Below are positions 18,111-29,267 of a stretch of DNA of 64,000 nucleotides, piece by piece. The notes under the pieces are model-generated. The model saw only the letters and a program-made list of their open reading frames with translations. It had not been told where the DNA came from and ran no database searches. How positions within the stretch are numbered: the stretch's first letter is position 1; every line of letters begins with the position of its first letter. This DNA comes from Desulfogranum mediterraneum DSM 13871 (GTDB taxonomy: Bacteria; Desulfobacterota; Desulfobulbia; Desulfobulbales; Desulfobulbaceae): positions 27,970-91,969 of the forward strand of contig NZ_AUCW01000023.1 of the NCBI RefSeq assembly GCF_000429965.1. The letters are read 5' to 3'. Position numbers and translations under genes: made by a program.

Positions 18111-20051
18111 ATGGAGCAGATGGCAACGAAAGCGCGGGAAACAAAACAGTACTATTATATAGGCCTTTTTATTCTCTTTGGTCTGTTGATCGCCTTTTGT
18201 ACCTCTGTGGTGAACTACCGTCTCGAGCTGGTCTCGATCGAGAAAAAGCTTGGCCAGCAGGCGGAAGCGGTGTTCCAGAACAAGTTGACAGATTTGGAAA
18301 GTTACACCCGCGGCCTGGAGGATATCGTCTCGGCGCTCCGGGATAACGGTCTGCTGCTTGACTACCTGAAAGCCCCCAGTCCCCAGGGGTACCATAACGT
18401 TTGCCGGTTCTTTCAGGGGATCGCCCTCTCCCATGAGGAGTTGATGCAGGTGCGTTACCTTGACAGAGAGGGGAGGGAAGTTGTCAGGGTTGACCGGGAC
18501 AGGGGCAGCATCTCGGCAGAGATCATCCCCGAGGATCGACTGCAGGATAAAGGCCACCGCTATTATTTTATTGAATCCTCCCAGACCCAACCCTATGGCT
18601 ACTGGTACTCAAGGCTTGATCTCAATATAGAGAATAAAAAGATCGAGGTCCCCTATAAACCGGTGCTGCGGCTGGCCTCTCCGCTCTATCTGGGGCAGCA
18701 GTTTCAGGGGATTGTGATCATCAATGTCCACGTTAAGGAGTTTCTGCAGAAGTTCAGTCAAAATTCTCTCTTTGATATCTGTCTGATAGATAGGGAGGGC
18801 TACTATCTGAAGGCCCATCAGGACAACTTTTCCTGGTCACGTTACCTGGAAACCGGTTTTTCGGTGTACAGCCACTATCCCGAGCAGGCACAGCAGATTC
18901 TCTTTGATGAGCAGACCACCCGGCTCAAAGCTTACGGCACGCTCTTTGTCGGTTCCCTAAAGGCTTTATTGAAGAAGGATGAGGGGCTGCTGTTGCTCCA
19001 CGCCCGGGATGATGCTGTCCAGAGTCTGCAGGAGGAACGCCAGCGGGCGGCTCTGCTGATCGTCACTATCATCCTGCTGCTCTCCATCCCCCTTGCTCTT
19101 ATCATCTCCAGGGGGCCGGTGAAGTTGCACCGGAAGATTGCCGAGCAGAACAGGGCCTTGAGTGAATCCATGGGCATCATCGACAACAATGTTGCCATTG
19201 CCACCCTTGACCTGGAGGGGCGATTCAAGGAGGGCAGCACCGCCTTTGCCCGTTCCCTGGGCGTCTCCAGAGAGCAGCTCACAGGGATGCACTCTGATCG
19301 ACTCCGCAGCCAGGATCTCCCCGGCGCCTACTATGATGACATCTGGGCGAGCGTTCAGGATAGTGAGGCCTGGAGCGGTGAGGTGCAGTACTCCAGGCTG
19401 AACGGGAATTGTTACTGGGCAGATACCCTGATCCTGCCGCAACGGGATGAGGATGGGGAACTGAGCGGCTATTCTGCCATCTATCAGGATATCACGGACA
19501 AGAAACGGATTGAGCAACTCTCCATTACCGATGTCATGACCGGGCTCTACAATCGACGATTCTTCAATGTGGTGATTGAAAAAGAGCTCAACCGGGCCAG
19601 GCGGAGTGGGAGGTATCTCGCCTTTGCCATGCTTGATGTGGATTATTTCAAGCAGTATAACGACCATTACGGTCACCAGAAAGGCGACAGCGTCTTACAG
19701 GAGGTCGCCGCCATCATTGCTGCTAAGGTGTCCAGGGGAAGTGATGCCTGTTTTCGTCTTGGAGGAGAGGAGTTCGGGATACTCTTCACCGAAGTCGATC
19801 CCTGGGAGGCACAGAAGTTTGTTGACTCCATTCGGCTGGCCATGGTCGAGAAGGGGATCGAACACCGCTGGTCCAGTGTTTCCGAGGTGATTACCGTCTC
19901 CCTGGGGCTTCTTTCGGTGCTGCCGGACGAGAGCGTGAGCGTGGATCTGGTCTACCGGCTGGCTGACGAGGCGCTGTATGAGGCGAAAGAAAGCGGACGG
20001 AACAGGGTGGTGGCAAGAACCTTGGATACCGGAGGGAGGCGGACCGGGTGA
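18111..20051 (+). CDS. Membrane diguanylate cyclase (dCache-like sensor, PAS, GGDEF)
   Basis: A 646-residue signalling protein. One membrane helix lies near 15-35 and another near 315-340, bracketing a large extracytoplasmic domain with Cache-like character. A PAS domain (about 360-475) and a GGDEF domain (about 485-640) follow; the active-site motif is RLGGEEFGILF, so synthesis of c-di-GMP is expected. Start choice is uncertain: ATG at 18111 or 18120 both precede the first helix well, while a longer frame to 17994 would add 39 unlikely residues. The ligand is unknown. The gene is monocistronic. Confidence 0.88.
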   Translation: MEQMATKARETKQYYYIGLFILFGLLIAFCTSVVNYRLELVSIEKKLGQQAEAVFQNKLTDLESYTRGLEDIVSALRDNGLLLDYLKAPSPQGYHNVCRFFQGIALSHEELMQVRYLDREGREVVRVDRDRGSISAEIIPEDRLQDKGHRYYFIESSQTQPYGYWYSRLDLNIENKKIEVPYKPVLRLASPLYLGQQFQGIVIINVHVKEFLQKFSQNSLFDICLIDREGYYLKAHQDNFSWSRYLETGFSVYSHYPEQAQQILFDEQTTRLKAYGTLFVGSLKALLKKDEGLLLLHARDDAVQSLQEERQRAALLIVTIILLLSIPLALIISRGPVKLHRKIAEQNRALSESMGIIDNNVAIATLDLEGRFKEGSTAFARSLGVSREQLTGMHSDRLRSQDLPGAYYDDIWASVQDSEAWSGEVQYSRLNGNCYWADTLILPQRDEDGELSGYSAIYQDITDKKRIEQLSITDVMTGLYNRRFFNVVIEKELNRARRSGRYLAFAMLDVDYFKQYNDHYGHQKGDSVLQEVAAIIAAKVSRGSDACFRLGGEEFGILFTEVDPWEAQKFVDSIRLAMVEKGIEHRWSSVSEVITVSLGLLSVLPDESVSVDLVYRLADEALYEAKESGRNRVVARTLDTGGRRTG

Positions 20052-20126
20052 AACCGGCGTAAGGAATGTCTATTTGGATCTGATCAGCTCATGACTCTAC
20101 GGTCACGCTGCTTGCAGCAGAATTAT

Positions 20127-20201
20127 TGGAGCGGGAAACGAGATTCGAACTCGCGACTTCAACCTTGGCAAGGTTACACTCTACCACTGAGTTATTCCCG
20201 C
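20127..20201 (-). tRNA. tRNA-Gly (GCC)
   Basis: The minus strand reads GCGGGAATAACTCAGTGGTA at the 5' end, an anticodon loop TTGCCAA on a stem ACC/GGT, a T-arm with GTTCGAATC, an acceptor stem GCGGGAA/TTCCCGC and encoded TCCA at the 3' end. All four arms fold; 75 nt including CCA. Confidence 0.96.
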
Positions 20202-20621
20202 TCAGCAATTCAGTAGACGGCGGGAATGTACCTTCTCTTCGGGCCTGTGTCAATTAATAATCATGCCCCCCTCTGGTGTCGCAGGGTCACTCTTAGCAGA
20301 GGGAAGATGGTGGCTGTCTCGCATGGTGCTGGTTTATGCCGTTTTTTGGTTCAAGGATTCTCGGGAAAATGAGGTGCGTTATTTTTTCTACCATGAAAAA
20401 AAGCAGGTTCCCTGCAGCTCTTAGCCGGTTTTTACGGCCTCTTCGAGGTCACACTCCTGGTCCTGGACAATCAGCTGCTCGCTGGCCAACCCTGGCGGCA
20501 AGCTCCCGCTTCTTTCAAGCAGGATGGCGATAGTTCATCCCCCTCTACCCCCCCCCTCCTTTGTCTACCTCCGGCCTCTTTGGGGTCGCTCTTTCAGGTC
20601 CAGTTGCCTTCAATCATTTTT

Positions 20622-20763
20622 GGCTACCTTGAAAAATTGCTTTTCCTTCCAATCTCGGCCTTGCACTTAAAATTGTATCCTCGGAATATCAGATGTATGC
20701 CTGAGGTGAAATGTATCGCGCGCCTTGACCTTGATCGAAAAGTCTCATTTTTCAAGGTACCCT
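20622..20763 (+). repeat. MITE-like repeat, copy B (142 bp)
   Basis: Starts GGCTACCTTGAAAAATTGC and ends TTTTTCAAGGTACCCT; the two ends are inverted copies of each other (about 14 of 16 positions). Internal blocks CCTTCCAATCTC, CCTCGGAATATC and CTTGATCGAAAA are shared with the other copies. No coding capacity, so it would have to be mobilised in trans. Confidence 0.85.
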
Positions 20764-20770
20764 TTGGGCT

Positions 20771-20853
20771 GTCATTCCCGCGCAGGCGTAATGCCACTCT
20801 TGGAGGAAGCATGGAGCACCCTTAACCTGGATGCCCGCCTGCGCGGGCATGAC
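20771..20853. repeat. GC-rich REP-like hairpin repeat, pair 1
   Basis: GTCATTCCCGCGCAGGCG at the left and CGCCTGCGCGGGCATGAC at the right are inverted copies (one mismatch) around a 47-base middle. The same unit recurs at 26488-26715. Widespread bacterial REP/BIME-like elements have this form. Confidence 0.75.
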
Positions 20854-21345
20854 GGAAAAGGCGCGTCCACGGGGGTAAGGAGCTGGCATGACGGCAAAAG
20901 AATGGGTTGATCTGTCCATAATGAATGTTTTCAAAATCAGCCAGGAGATCAGGGACCAGAATCTTCATCATGGGGGACGAGCCGGAAGGGAGTGGCCTCA
21001 TTTTTGAGCCTGAAGGTGAAAAGAGGGTGGCTGGCGGCAACTCCCTGCTTGTTGTTTTCTGGAGCGTGGAGTAGACTGGCGATCAGGTGTATCCGTCTAT
21101 GATGATTGTCTTTTTTCCTGTGACTTGTCAATGGGGTGCGCTGTTTTTGCCCAGGGGCGCTACTGTGGAGAAAGGTTGATCAGAAGAGATCGTTTGCAAG
21201 CCGATGCTCCCTATTACGCATGCCTGGGCTGTCTGGGATCTTTACGCTCGATGGCTGATGTCTCAGTCATCCGGGAGATGGCATGGGCCTGATGATCCTG
21301 TTTCTTTAAAAGTATAGAGTTTCGATTAGATCTAAGGGAGATGGA

Positions 21346-22575
21346 ATGAACTGTACAAAAATGAGCAAACGGGTCTTTCAGCTCAAGGTCAATATTGAGG
21401 AACAGGGCTATCTCTTTGAAGGGCTCTGGGCGGTGCCCAATGGGGTGAGTATCAACAGCTACCTGGTACGGGGGGAAAAATCCGCCCTCATCGATATGAC
21501 CCAGGATCTGCATTCGCTGACCAGTTCTCTGGAACAGCAGCTGGAGCAGACCGGAACCACCCTGGAAGAGCTGGATTATGTGATCGTCAACCATATGGAG
21601 CCGGATCACTCGGGGATGCTGCGCGAGTTTGCCGCCAAAAACAGACGCTGCAGGTTTCTCTGTTCTCAAAAGGCGGTGCCCCTGTTAGAGCATTTCAGCT
21701 CCATCCCCATGGACAGGGTCGATGTGGTCGGGGATGGAGAGAGCCTGGATCTCGGCAAGGGGATGATCCTGCGCTTTTATCTCATCCCCAATGTGCATTG
21801 GCCAGAGACCATGGCCACCTATCTCGAGCCGGAAAAAACCCTCTTTCCCTGCGATGCCTTTGGTTCCTATGGGGCTGTAGAGGAGTATGTCTTTGATGAC
21901 CAGTTGTCCGATGAGCGGGCTGCCTTTTATGAAAAAGAGGCCCTGCGCTATTACGCCAATATCGTGGCGACCTTTTCCCCTTTTGTGGAAAAGGCCATTG
22001 CAAAGCTCAAGGCCCTTGACATTGAGGTTATTGCCCCTTCCCATGGCATTGTCTGGCGCAGGAATCCCGCTGCAATCATTAATCACTATAAGCGGTATGC
22101 CTCCTATGCCAAAGGTCCTGCCGAGCCCGAAATCTGTCTGCTCTGGGGTTCCATGTACGGCAATACCGAGAAATCCATAGCCCCTCTTGTCAGGGGGATA
22201 AAGTCCGAAGGCCTTGAGCTCAGCATCTTCAGGGTTCCCCAGGATGACCTGGGCCATATCCTTGCCGCCGCCTGGAAGGCTACGGGCCTGGTCTTTGCCA
22301 TGCCGACCTACGAGTATAAGATGTTTCCCCCCATGGCCCAGGCCATTGAGGACCTCATGGTTAAGAAGGTGAGGAACAAGAAGGTATTACGGGTAGGATC
22401 CTACGGCTGGGTTGGTGGGGCGGAAAAAGATTTCAGGACCAGAACTGCCAAGGCCGGCTGGGATATCAGGGAGAGTCTGGAGTTTCAGGGCTGTCCCACG
22501 GATGATGATCTGCTGAAGATGGAAGAGGAGGGCAGGAAACTGGCCCAACAGGTTAAGGAGTTTTGCGGCCAATAA
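21346..22575 (+). CDS. fprA: Flavodiiron protein (A-type flavoprotein)
   Basis: A 409-residue cytoplasmic protein. The N-terminal metallo-beta-lactamase-like half has the diiron ligands: H-x-E-x-D-H in NHMEPDHSG, the His in VHWPETM, Asp in PCDAFG and His in PSHGIVW. The C-terminal half is a flavodoxin domain with the FMN phosphate loop WGSMYGNTEK. Known role: four-electron reduction of O2 to water and/or NO reduction in anaerobes. GGGAGATGG precedes the ATG. No rubredoxin gene is adjacent. It fits the oxidative-stress neighbourhood with KatG and the PerR-like regulator. Confidence 0.95.
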   Translation: MNCTKMSKRVFQLKVNIEEQGYLFEGLWAVPNGVSINSYLVRGEKSALIDMTQDLHSLTSSLEQQLEQTGTTLEELDYVIVNHMEPDHSGMLREFAAKNRRCRFLCSQKAVPLLEHFSSIPMDRVDVVGDGESLDLGKGMILRFYLIPNVHWPETMATYLEPEKTLFPCDAFGSYGAVEEYVFDDQLSDERAAFYEKEALRYYANIVATFSPFVEKAIAKLKALDIEVIAPSHGIVWRRNPAAIINHYKRYASYAKGPAEPEICLLWGSMYGNTEKSIAPLVRGIKSEGLELSIFRVPQDDLGHILAAAWKATGLVFAMPTYEYKMFPPMAQAIEDLMVKKVRNKKVLRVGSYGWVGGAEKDFRTRTAKAGWDIRESLEFQGCPTDDDLLKMEEEGRKLAQQVKEFCGQ

Positions 22576-22606
22576 GCCGGCGCTAGGGTGCGAAGGGGTC
22601 AAAGTT

Positions 22607-22635
22607 CACCGCCAGGAACAATGCTCTTGGCGGTG
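22607..22635. terminator. Hairpin between convergent fprA and epimerase genes
   Basis: CACCGCCA and TGGCGGTG form an 8-bp perfect stem with a 13-base loop. There is no T-run, so it is a weak or factor-dependent terminator at best. Confidence 0.45.
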
Positions 22636-22757
22636 ACTGTCCGACCTGTGGGAAAATTGTACCCCGCGCCAGCCCTGAAAAAAGTGGGGAGGGGCTGCTC
22701 CTGGCTCAGGGCGGCCAAGCAGGCAATGGAGTACGATTCGGCCCCTGTGCAGAGCTG

Positions 22758-23162
22758 CTAACCGCGTTCACACAGTTCAACGAGTATGCCGCCGGTAGCC
22801 TTTGGGTGGAGAAAGGCAATCTTTGCTCCCCCTGCACCGATTCGAGGTGTTTCATCGATAAGCTTTATCCCTTTTTCCTTTAACTCCTCCAAAGCCTCAG
22901 CGATATTTTCAACCTGGAAGGCGACATGTTGGAACCCTTCTCCTTTTTTTTCAATAAACTTGGCCACCGGTCCATCAGCTGCGGTTGACTCCAGGAGCTC
23001 GACTTCACTTTCTCCTACAGGAAAAAATGCTGTTGTAACCTTTTGTTCTTCAACGGTTTCTGCGCCTGCAAACTCCAGGCCGAGAACGTCGCTCCAAAAT
23101 TTTCTCCCTTGTTCAATACTTTGTACAGCAATACCTAAATGGTTTATTTTCAATATCTTCAT
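22758..23162 (-). CDS. mce: Methylmalonyl-CoA epimerase
   Basis: A 134-residue vicinal-oxygen-chelate protein. It starts MKILKINHLGIAVQSIEQG and contains the family-typical blocks VELLE, GEGFQHVAFQVENI and HPKATGGILVEL; the metal ligands are the His near residue 7, Glu in VELLE, His in QHVAF and Glu in VELCE. GAGG precedes ATG 23162; a longer frame to 23219 has no support. It interconverts the two methylmalonyl-CoA epimers in propionyl-CoA/succinyl-CoA metabolism. It stands alone, away from any mutase gene. Confidence 0.93.
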   Translation of the reverse strand: MKILKINHLGIAVQSIEQGRKFWSDVLGLEFAGAETVEEQKVTTAFFPVGESEVELLESTAADGPVAKFIEKKGEGFQHVAFQVENIAEALEELKEKGIKLIDETPRIGAGGAKIAFLHPKATGGILVELCERG

Positions 23163-23305
23163 GTTCGCCTCGCTGCGGGAAATTTCCTGCGGAGCAGCCG
23201 TGCTGCCCCGCAGGTTCATTTGCTTACTATTCCGGCCAAAAGGATTCCGCTCTCTCCTGGATGCGGTTCAGGAGACCCTGTACCCCTTGGCCATTGGCCA
23301 ATCGA

Positions 23306-25507
<2,202 letters not shown>

Positions 25508-25668
25508 TTATTCATTGTACAGCCATGAATGTAACATCTGGTATACCGGATAATGCCATCTGTGATGGTAACTGCTCCATACCCATCACTCTGTATGCGG
25601 TCGACAGGTTCCTTTTTACCCTCCTGAATTCGTCTAACAGCTGGCTTTTGCCTCTTCGTCTCTATAAA

Positions 25669-25810
25669 GGCTACCTTGAATAATGGCTTTTTCTTCCAAT
25701 CTCTGCGTTATGCACTAAAAAATATCCTCGGAATATCGATTATATGCCTGTGGTAATTTTTCTCGCATGCCTTGATCTTGATCGAAAAATCTCATTATTC
25801 AAGACACCCT
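25669..25810 (+). repeat. MITE-like repeat, copy C (142 bp)
   Basis: Starts GGCTACCTTGAATAATGGC and ends TTATTCAAGACACCCT. It aligns over its full length with copy B, including CTTCCAATCTC, CCTCGGAATATCG and CCTTGATCTTGATCGAAAA. It occupies the katG-perR gap. Confidence 0.85.
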
Positions 25811-25864
25811 AAAATGACACCTTGTGTTTGTGGACAACTGTTCTTCATAAAGGCGTTAAAAAAA

Positions 25865-26311
25865 CTACTTCTCCTGGCAAGCAGGACAAATCCCGTAGAA
25901 ATCAAGGCGATGACTTGTAATCCTGAAACCAGTCTCTGCCATCATTTTACTCGTTATCTCTTCCAGATCAAGCATGGATGGGTCAATGATCGTTCCGCAT
26001 CCCGTACAGATAACATGGGGATGAGGGTAAGGCTTGTTCCCATCGTATCGATTACCCAGTTCACTGAATTCCAACTCAAGAACTTCTCCTCTTTTTTTTA
26101 GTAAGTTTAAGGTCTTGTAAACAGTGGCCAAGCTCATGGTCGGGTATTCAGGCGCGAGTAGATTAAAGATAGTTTCTGCAGATGGATGCTCTCTGCTGCG
26201 GCAAAGAACCCTGAGGACAGCATACCTTTGCGGAGTAATGCGATGCTCACTCTCCTTGAGGCGTTCTACCATCTGTTTAAGCCGGTTTTCAGAGGATTTA
26301 TTATCGTTCAT
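25865..26311 (-). CDS. perR: Fur-family peroxide-stress regulator (PerR-like)
   Basis: A 148-residue Fur-superfamily repressor. The winged-helix part includes RITPQRYAVLRVL and SLATVYKTLNLL; the metal-binding dimer part has HPHVICTGCG and GICPACQEK, two CxxC pairs that make the structural zinc site. Placement upstream of katG and the N-terminal HxxPxR-like region favour PerR over Fur, but the sequence alone cannot fully separate them. A perfect palindrome lies 37 bases upstream of the start and suggests autoregulation. The gene is monocistronic and followed by repeat copy C. Confidence 0.85.
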   Translation of the reverse strand: MNDNKSSENRLKQMVERLKESEHRITPQRYAVLRVLCRSREHPSAETIFNLLAPEYPTMSLATVYKTLNLLKKRGEVLELEFSELGNRYDGNKPYPHPHVICTGCGTIIDPSMLDLEEITSKMMAETGFRITSHRLDFYGICPACQEK

Positions 26312-26347
26312 AGGAATGCGTGGCTGGAATATGGAAAGCAGTTATTT

Positions 26348-26363
26348 GATAATAATTATTATC
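26348..26363. promoter_or_regulatory. Fur/PerR-type operator palindrome
   Basis: GATAATAATTATTATC is a perfect 16-bp palindrome made almost only of A and T in a GC-rich genome. It closely resembles Fur/Per boxes (GATAAT half-sites; Per box TTATAATNATTATAA). It lies 37 bases upstream of the perR-like start. Confidence 0.75.
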
Positions 26364-27183
26364 CCTGAGAGAGCAAGGGGGGCAACGAATTAATACGGAA
26401 ATACCCTGAGTCAGGCATCTCTGGAAGAGCTGCGACCGGGAGAGGGTATCAAAATCCAGGGTGGATATATCGATTCATTCTCTTGCCGTCATGCCCGCGC
26501 AGGCGGGCATCCAGGTCTGTACCCCAATGGTCCGGATAACGGGTCTTGGATGATTGTTGTACTGTTCCCAGACACGGCTGAGCAGGTCGCTGGTTGTGGA
26601 GCTTGCAACGCACACCGGTGGGCTGCCTGCTGTTGCCTCTGCCCGTCAAGATCCAGAGGCAAGGATGCTTCATGGTTCCTCCCGGATCGTATTGCCGCCT
26701 GCGCAGGAATGTCATGGCTGCCCATGCCTTGGGAGATCCGGACAGAGCAACTTTTTTTTGGGAGGTTCTGGCCATTGCTGTACGAGCCGGAAGGTCAGCT
26801 GAAATCTCACATATATTTCCCCTGCCAGCCCTGCTGGCCGGCTCAATTTATCCCATGGGCAGCTGGGCTTGAAGGCAAGATGGTCGTAGGGAGTGGCCCC
26901 TCCTCTCAGGAGGTATTGAAAATGCCTGTTTCATAATTTTTTCAAAATAATTATACTAATAAAATTGATTAATTGACAGCCCGTTGTCCCGTCCTGCAGC
27001 AGGCCTGAAGGGCTTGCTTGGCAGTTCCTTACCGACCAGAGTATCCGGGCAGGGAGGCGCTCCCGGGTGAGTCGTCGACTTCGGCCAACAGCGCTGTCCT
27101 CAGCTGTTCTTTGGGGGGCGACGCTCATTACTCTGGGGGGTTGACGGTGTTGGAACGAGGGATACAGAGAAGAGAGGTTTGTT
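26364..27183. other. Intergenic region with REP-like units
   Basis: About 820 bases between the perR operator and the DASS symporter gene. Apart from the REP-like pair (26488-26715) I see no gene or RNA. An A/T-rich patch at 26935-26970 (TTTTTTCAAAATAATTATACTAATAAAAT) could hold the symporter promoter. Confidence 0.5.
26488..26715. repeat. GC-rich REP-like hairpin repeat, pair 2
   Basis: The unit GTCATGCCCGCGCAGGCGGG at 26488-26507 recurs inverted as CCGCCTGCGCAGGAATGTCAT ending near 26715, with about 180 unrelated bases between. Same family as 20771-20853. Confidence 0.65.
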
Positions 27184-28935
27184 ATGACGACAACTGTTTT
27201 GCAACGACTGTGGCAGATGCACGATGAAACCAAGATGCTGTTCGTGTTCAGGCCAAAATCTGCAGCGCGACGCTGTGCACAAGAATTCGTTGTATTCAAC
27301 AAGGCAAGCACTCCGGAAAGGGAGGTGGATCTTGCCGAGAAGATCGAGGCGGCCCCTGCCGAGCATGGCAAACGTCTCCGCGGCGGACCAGGCGGCGTTG
27401 AGGAGGGAGAGCCCCGTGAGTATACCACCCGCCAGAAGATCGGCCTCTTTCTGGGGCCCCTGCTCTTTGTGCTGATGTTGGTGGCGCCGCCGCCGGCAGG
27501 GATGGAAGCTGCGGCCCAGAGGATGGCTGCCGTGGCCCTGCTCATGGCGACCTGGTGGATGACCGAGGGGATTCCGATCCCTGCCACCAGCCTGCTGCCC
27601 GTCGCCCTCTTTCCCCTGCTCGGGATCATGGGGACCAAGCAGGCGGCAGCCCCCTATGCCAGTCACCTGATCTTCCTGTTCATGGGCGGCTTTATCATCG
27701 CCCTGGCCATGCAGCGCTGGAACCTGCATCGCCGGATCGCCATGAACATCGTCCGGATCGTCGGCTTTTCGCCCGGCCGCTTGATCTTCGGCTTCATGAT
27801 CGCCACTGCCGTACTCTCCGCCTTTGTCTCCAACACCGCAACCACGGTGATGATGATGCCCATAGGGCTGGCCATTATCCAGCATGTGATCGCCGAAGGC
27901 AAGAAGGAGGGCCTGGATAAGACCATTGATTTCAGTAAGGAACGGTTTGCCTTTGGCCTCAACCTGATGCTCGGTATTGCCTATGCCGCCTCCATCGGCG
28001 GGATTGCCACCCTGATCGGGACGCCCCCCAATACGGTCCTGGCCGGCTACCTTAACAAGACCTACGCATATGAGATCACCTTTGCCAAGTGGATGATGGT
28101 CGGGGTGCCCCTGGTAGCGGTGATGCTGCCGCTCTGCTGGCTGTGGCTGACCCGGGTCGCCAATCCCATGGCCTTGAAGAGGGTGCCCGGAGGACGGGCG
28201 CTGATCGACGCAGAGCTGAAAAAAATGGGTCCCATGGGCAGCGGTGAGCGCTGGACCGCCCTGGTCTTCCTGCTGACGGCCCTGGGCTGGATCTTCCGCA
28301 AGCCCCTGGGCGGCTCTCTCTTTATGGATCCCAAACTGGTCACCGATGCCACCATCGCCATGATCGGTGCCCTGCTGCTCTTTGTCATCCCCATCAACTG
28401 GAAGAAGAATGAGTTTGTGATGAACTGGAACTGGGCCTCCAAGATGCCCTGGGGGGTCCTGATTCTCTTTGGCGGCGGGCTCTCCATGGCAGGCGGTTTC
28501 AAGGTAACCAACCTGGCCAGCTGGATAGGGCGTCAGGTCGGCCTGCTCGAGGCGGCACCCATTCTGGTCCTCATCATTGCCGTTGCCACCCTGATCATCT
28601 TTCTGACCGAACTGACCTCCAACACCGCCACCTCGGCCATGGTGATGCCCATCCTCTCGGCCGTTGCCCTGGGTCTGGGCCAGAGTCCGTTGCTCTTGAT
28701 CGTGCCGGCCGCCATTGCCGCCTCCTGCGCCTTCATGTTGCCGGTGGCCACCCCCCCCAACGCTATTGTCTTTGGCTCGGGATATGTGACCATCCCCCAG
28801 ATGGTCCGCAGCGGTTTTGGCCTTAATCTAATGGGGGTTGTGGTCACCGTTGTTCTCACCTATCTGGTCCTGATGCCGGCCTTTGGTATCCAGATCGATG
28901 TGATTCCCCAGTGGGCCCTAGTCGGGGTGAACTGA
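27184..28935 (+). CDS. DASS/SLC13-type dicarboxylate or anion:sodium symporter
   Basis: A 583-residue membrane protein. After an unusual hydrophilic N-terminal extension of about 80 residues come about 11-12 hydrophobic segments. Both SNT motifs are present: FVSNTATTVMMMP in the first half and LTSNTATSAMVMP in the second, which form the sodium and carboxylate sites of this family. The AAGAGAGG site upstream supports the start. Likely substrates are C4-dicarboxylates, sulfate or similar anions. The N-terminal extension contains a charged stretch (REVDLAEKIEA) that I cannot assign. The gene stands alone before a strong terminator. Confidence 0.92.
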   Translation: MTTTVLQRLWQMHDETKMLFVFRPKSAARRCAQEFVVFNKASTPEREVDLAEKIEAAPAEHGKRLRGGPGGVEEGEPREYTTRQKIGLFLGPLLFVLMLVAPPPAGMEAAAQRMAAVALLMATWWMTEGIPIPATSLLPVALFPLLGIMGTKQAAAPYASHLIFLFMGGFIIALAMQRWNLHRRIAMNIVRIVGFSPGRLIFGFMIATAVLSAFVSNTATTVMMMPIGLAIIQHVIAEGKKEGLDKTIDFSKERFAFGLNLMLGIAYAASIGGIATLIGTPPNTVLAGYLNKTYAYEITFAKWMMVGVPLVAVMLPLCWLWLTRVANPMALKRVPGGRALIDAELKKMGPMGSGERWTALVFLLTALGWIFRKPLGGSLFMDPKLVTDATIAMIGALLLFVIPINWKKNEFVMNWNWASKMPWGVLILFGGGLSMAGGFKVTNLASWIGRQVGLLEAAPILVLIIAVATLIIFLTELTSNTATSAMVMPILSAVALGLGQSPLLLIVPAAIAASCAFMLPVATPPNAIVFGSGYVTIPQMVRSGFGLNLMGVVVTVVLTYLVLMPAFGIQIDVIPQWALVGVN

Positions 28936-28986
28936 GGGCATTCTCTATCAGGGAGCTCTCGGTTCAACTCGGCAGCAGTTCTCATC

Positions 28987-29025
28987 GCCTGCACTCCTCT
29001 TTCCCGGAGCTGTGCAGGCTTTTTT
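28987..29025 (+). terminator. Intrinsic terminator of the DASS symporter gene
   Basis: GCCTGCAC pairs perfectly with GTGCAGGC, with an inner TCC/GGA pairing in the loop, followed by TTTTTTGTTTT. It lies 51 bases after the stop codon. Confidence 0.88.
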
Positions 29026-29267
29026 GTTTTCCGCCCCAGTTTGGCGGGGAGCAAGATGGCGCAAGCTAAGGCCAGGGCAATTTCTTGAATCCCATGAAGT
29101 GCGGTGCTATCATGGCAGAAGAGCTTGATCCCCTGGGGTAAACAGCTGCCAGGGGGCGGAGGATGTCGATCTTTTGCTGAGATGGGTGTCAGCTGGCTTG
29201 AAGGTCACCCTGAAAAGAGCTCGGACAACTTGAGCCTGCAGTAATAACAGCAACAGGAGGGAGGGGT

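Larger units (their letters stand above)
20202..21345. other. Long intergenic region carrying repeats
   Basis: About 1.1 kb between tRNA-Gly and the flavodiiron gene. It holds MITE-like copy B (20622-20763) and, seven bases later, a GC-rich hairpin repeat (20771-20853), both listed separately. The remaining sequence shows no convincing gene; a 33-codon frame at 20323-20424 has no ribosome site or recognisable features. Confidence 0.55.

Noticed and set aside
20323..20424. 33-codon frame between tRNA-Gly and repeat copy B
   Set aside because: No ribosome site, no recognisable sequence features, and such short frames are expected by chance.
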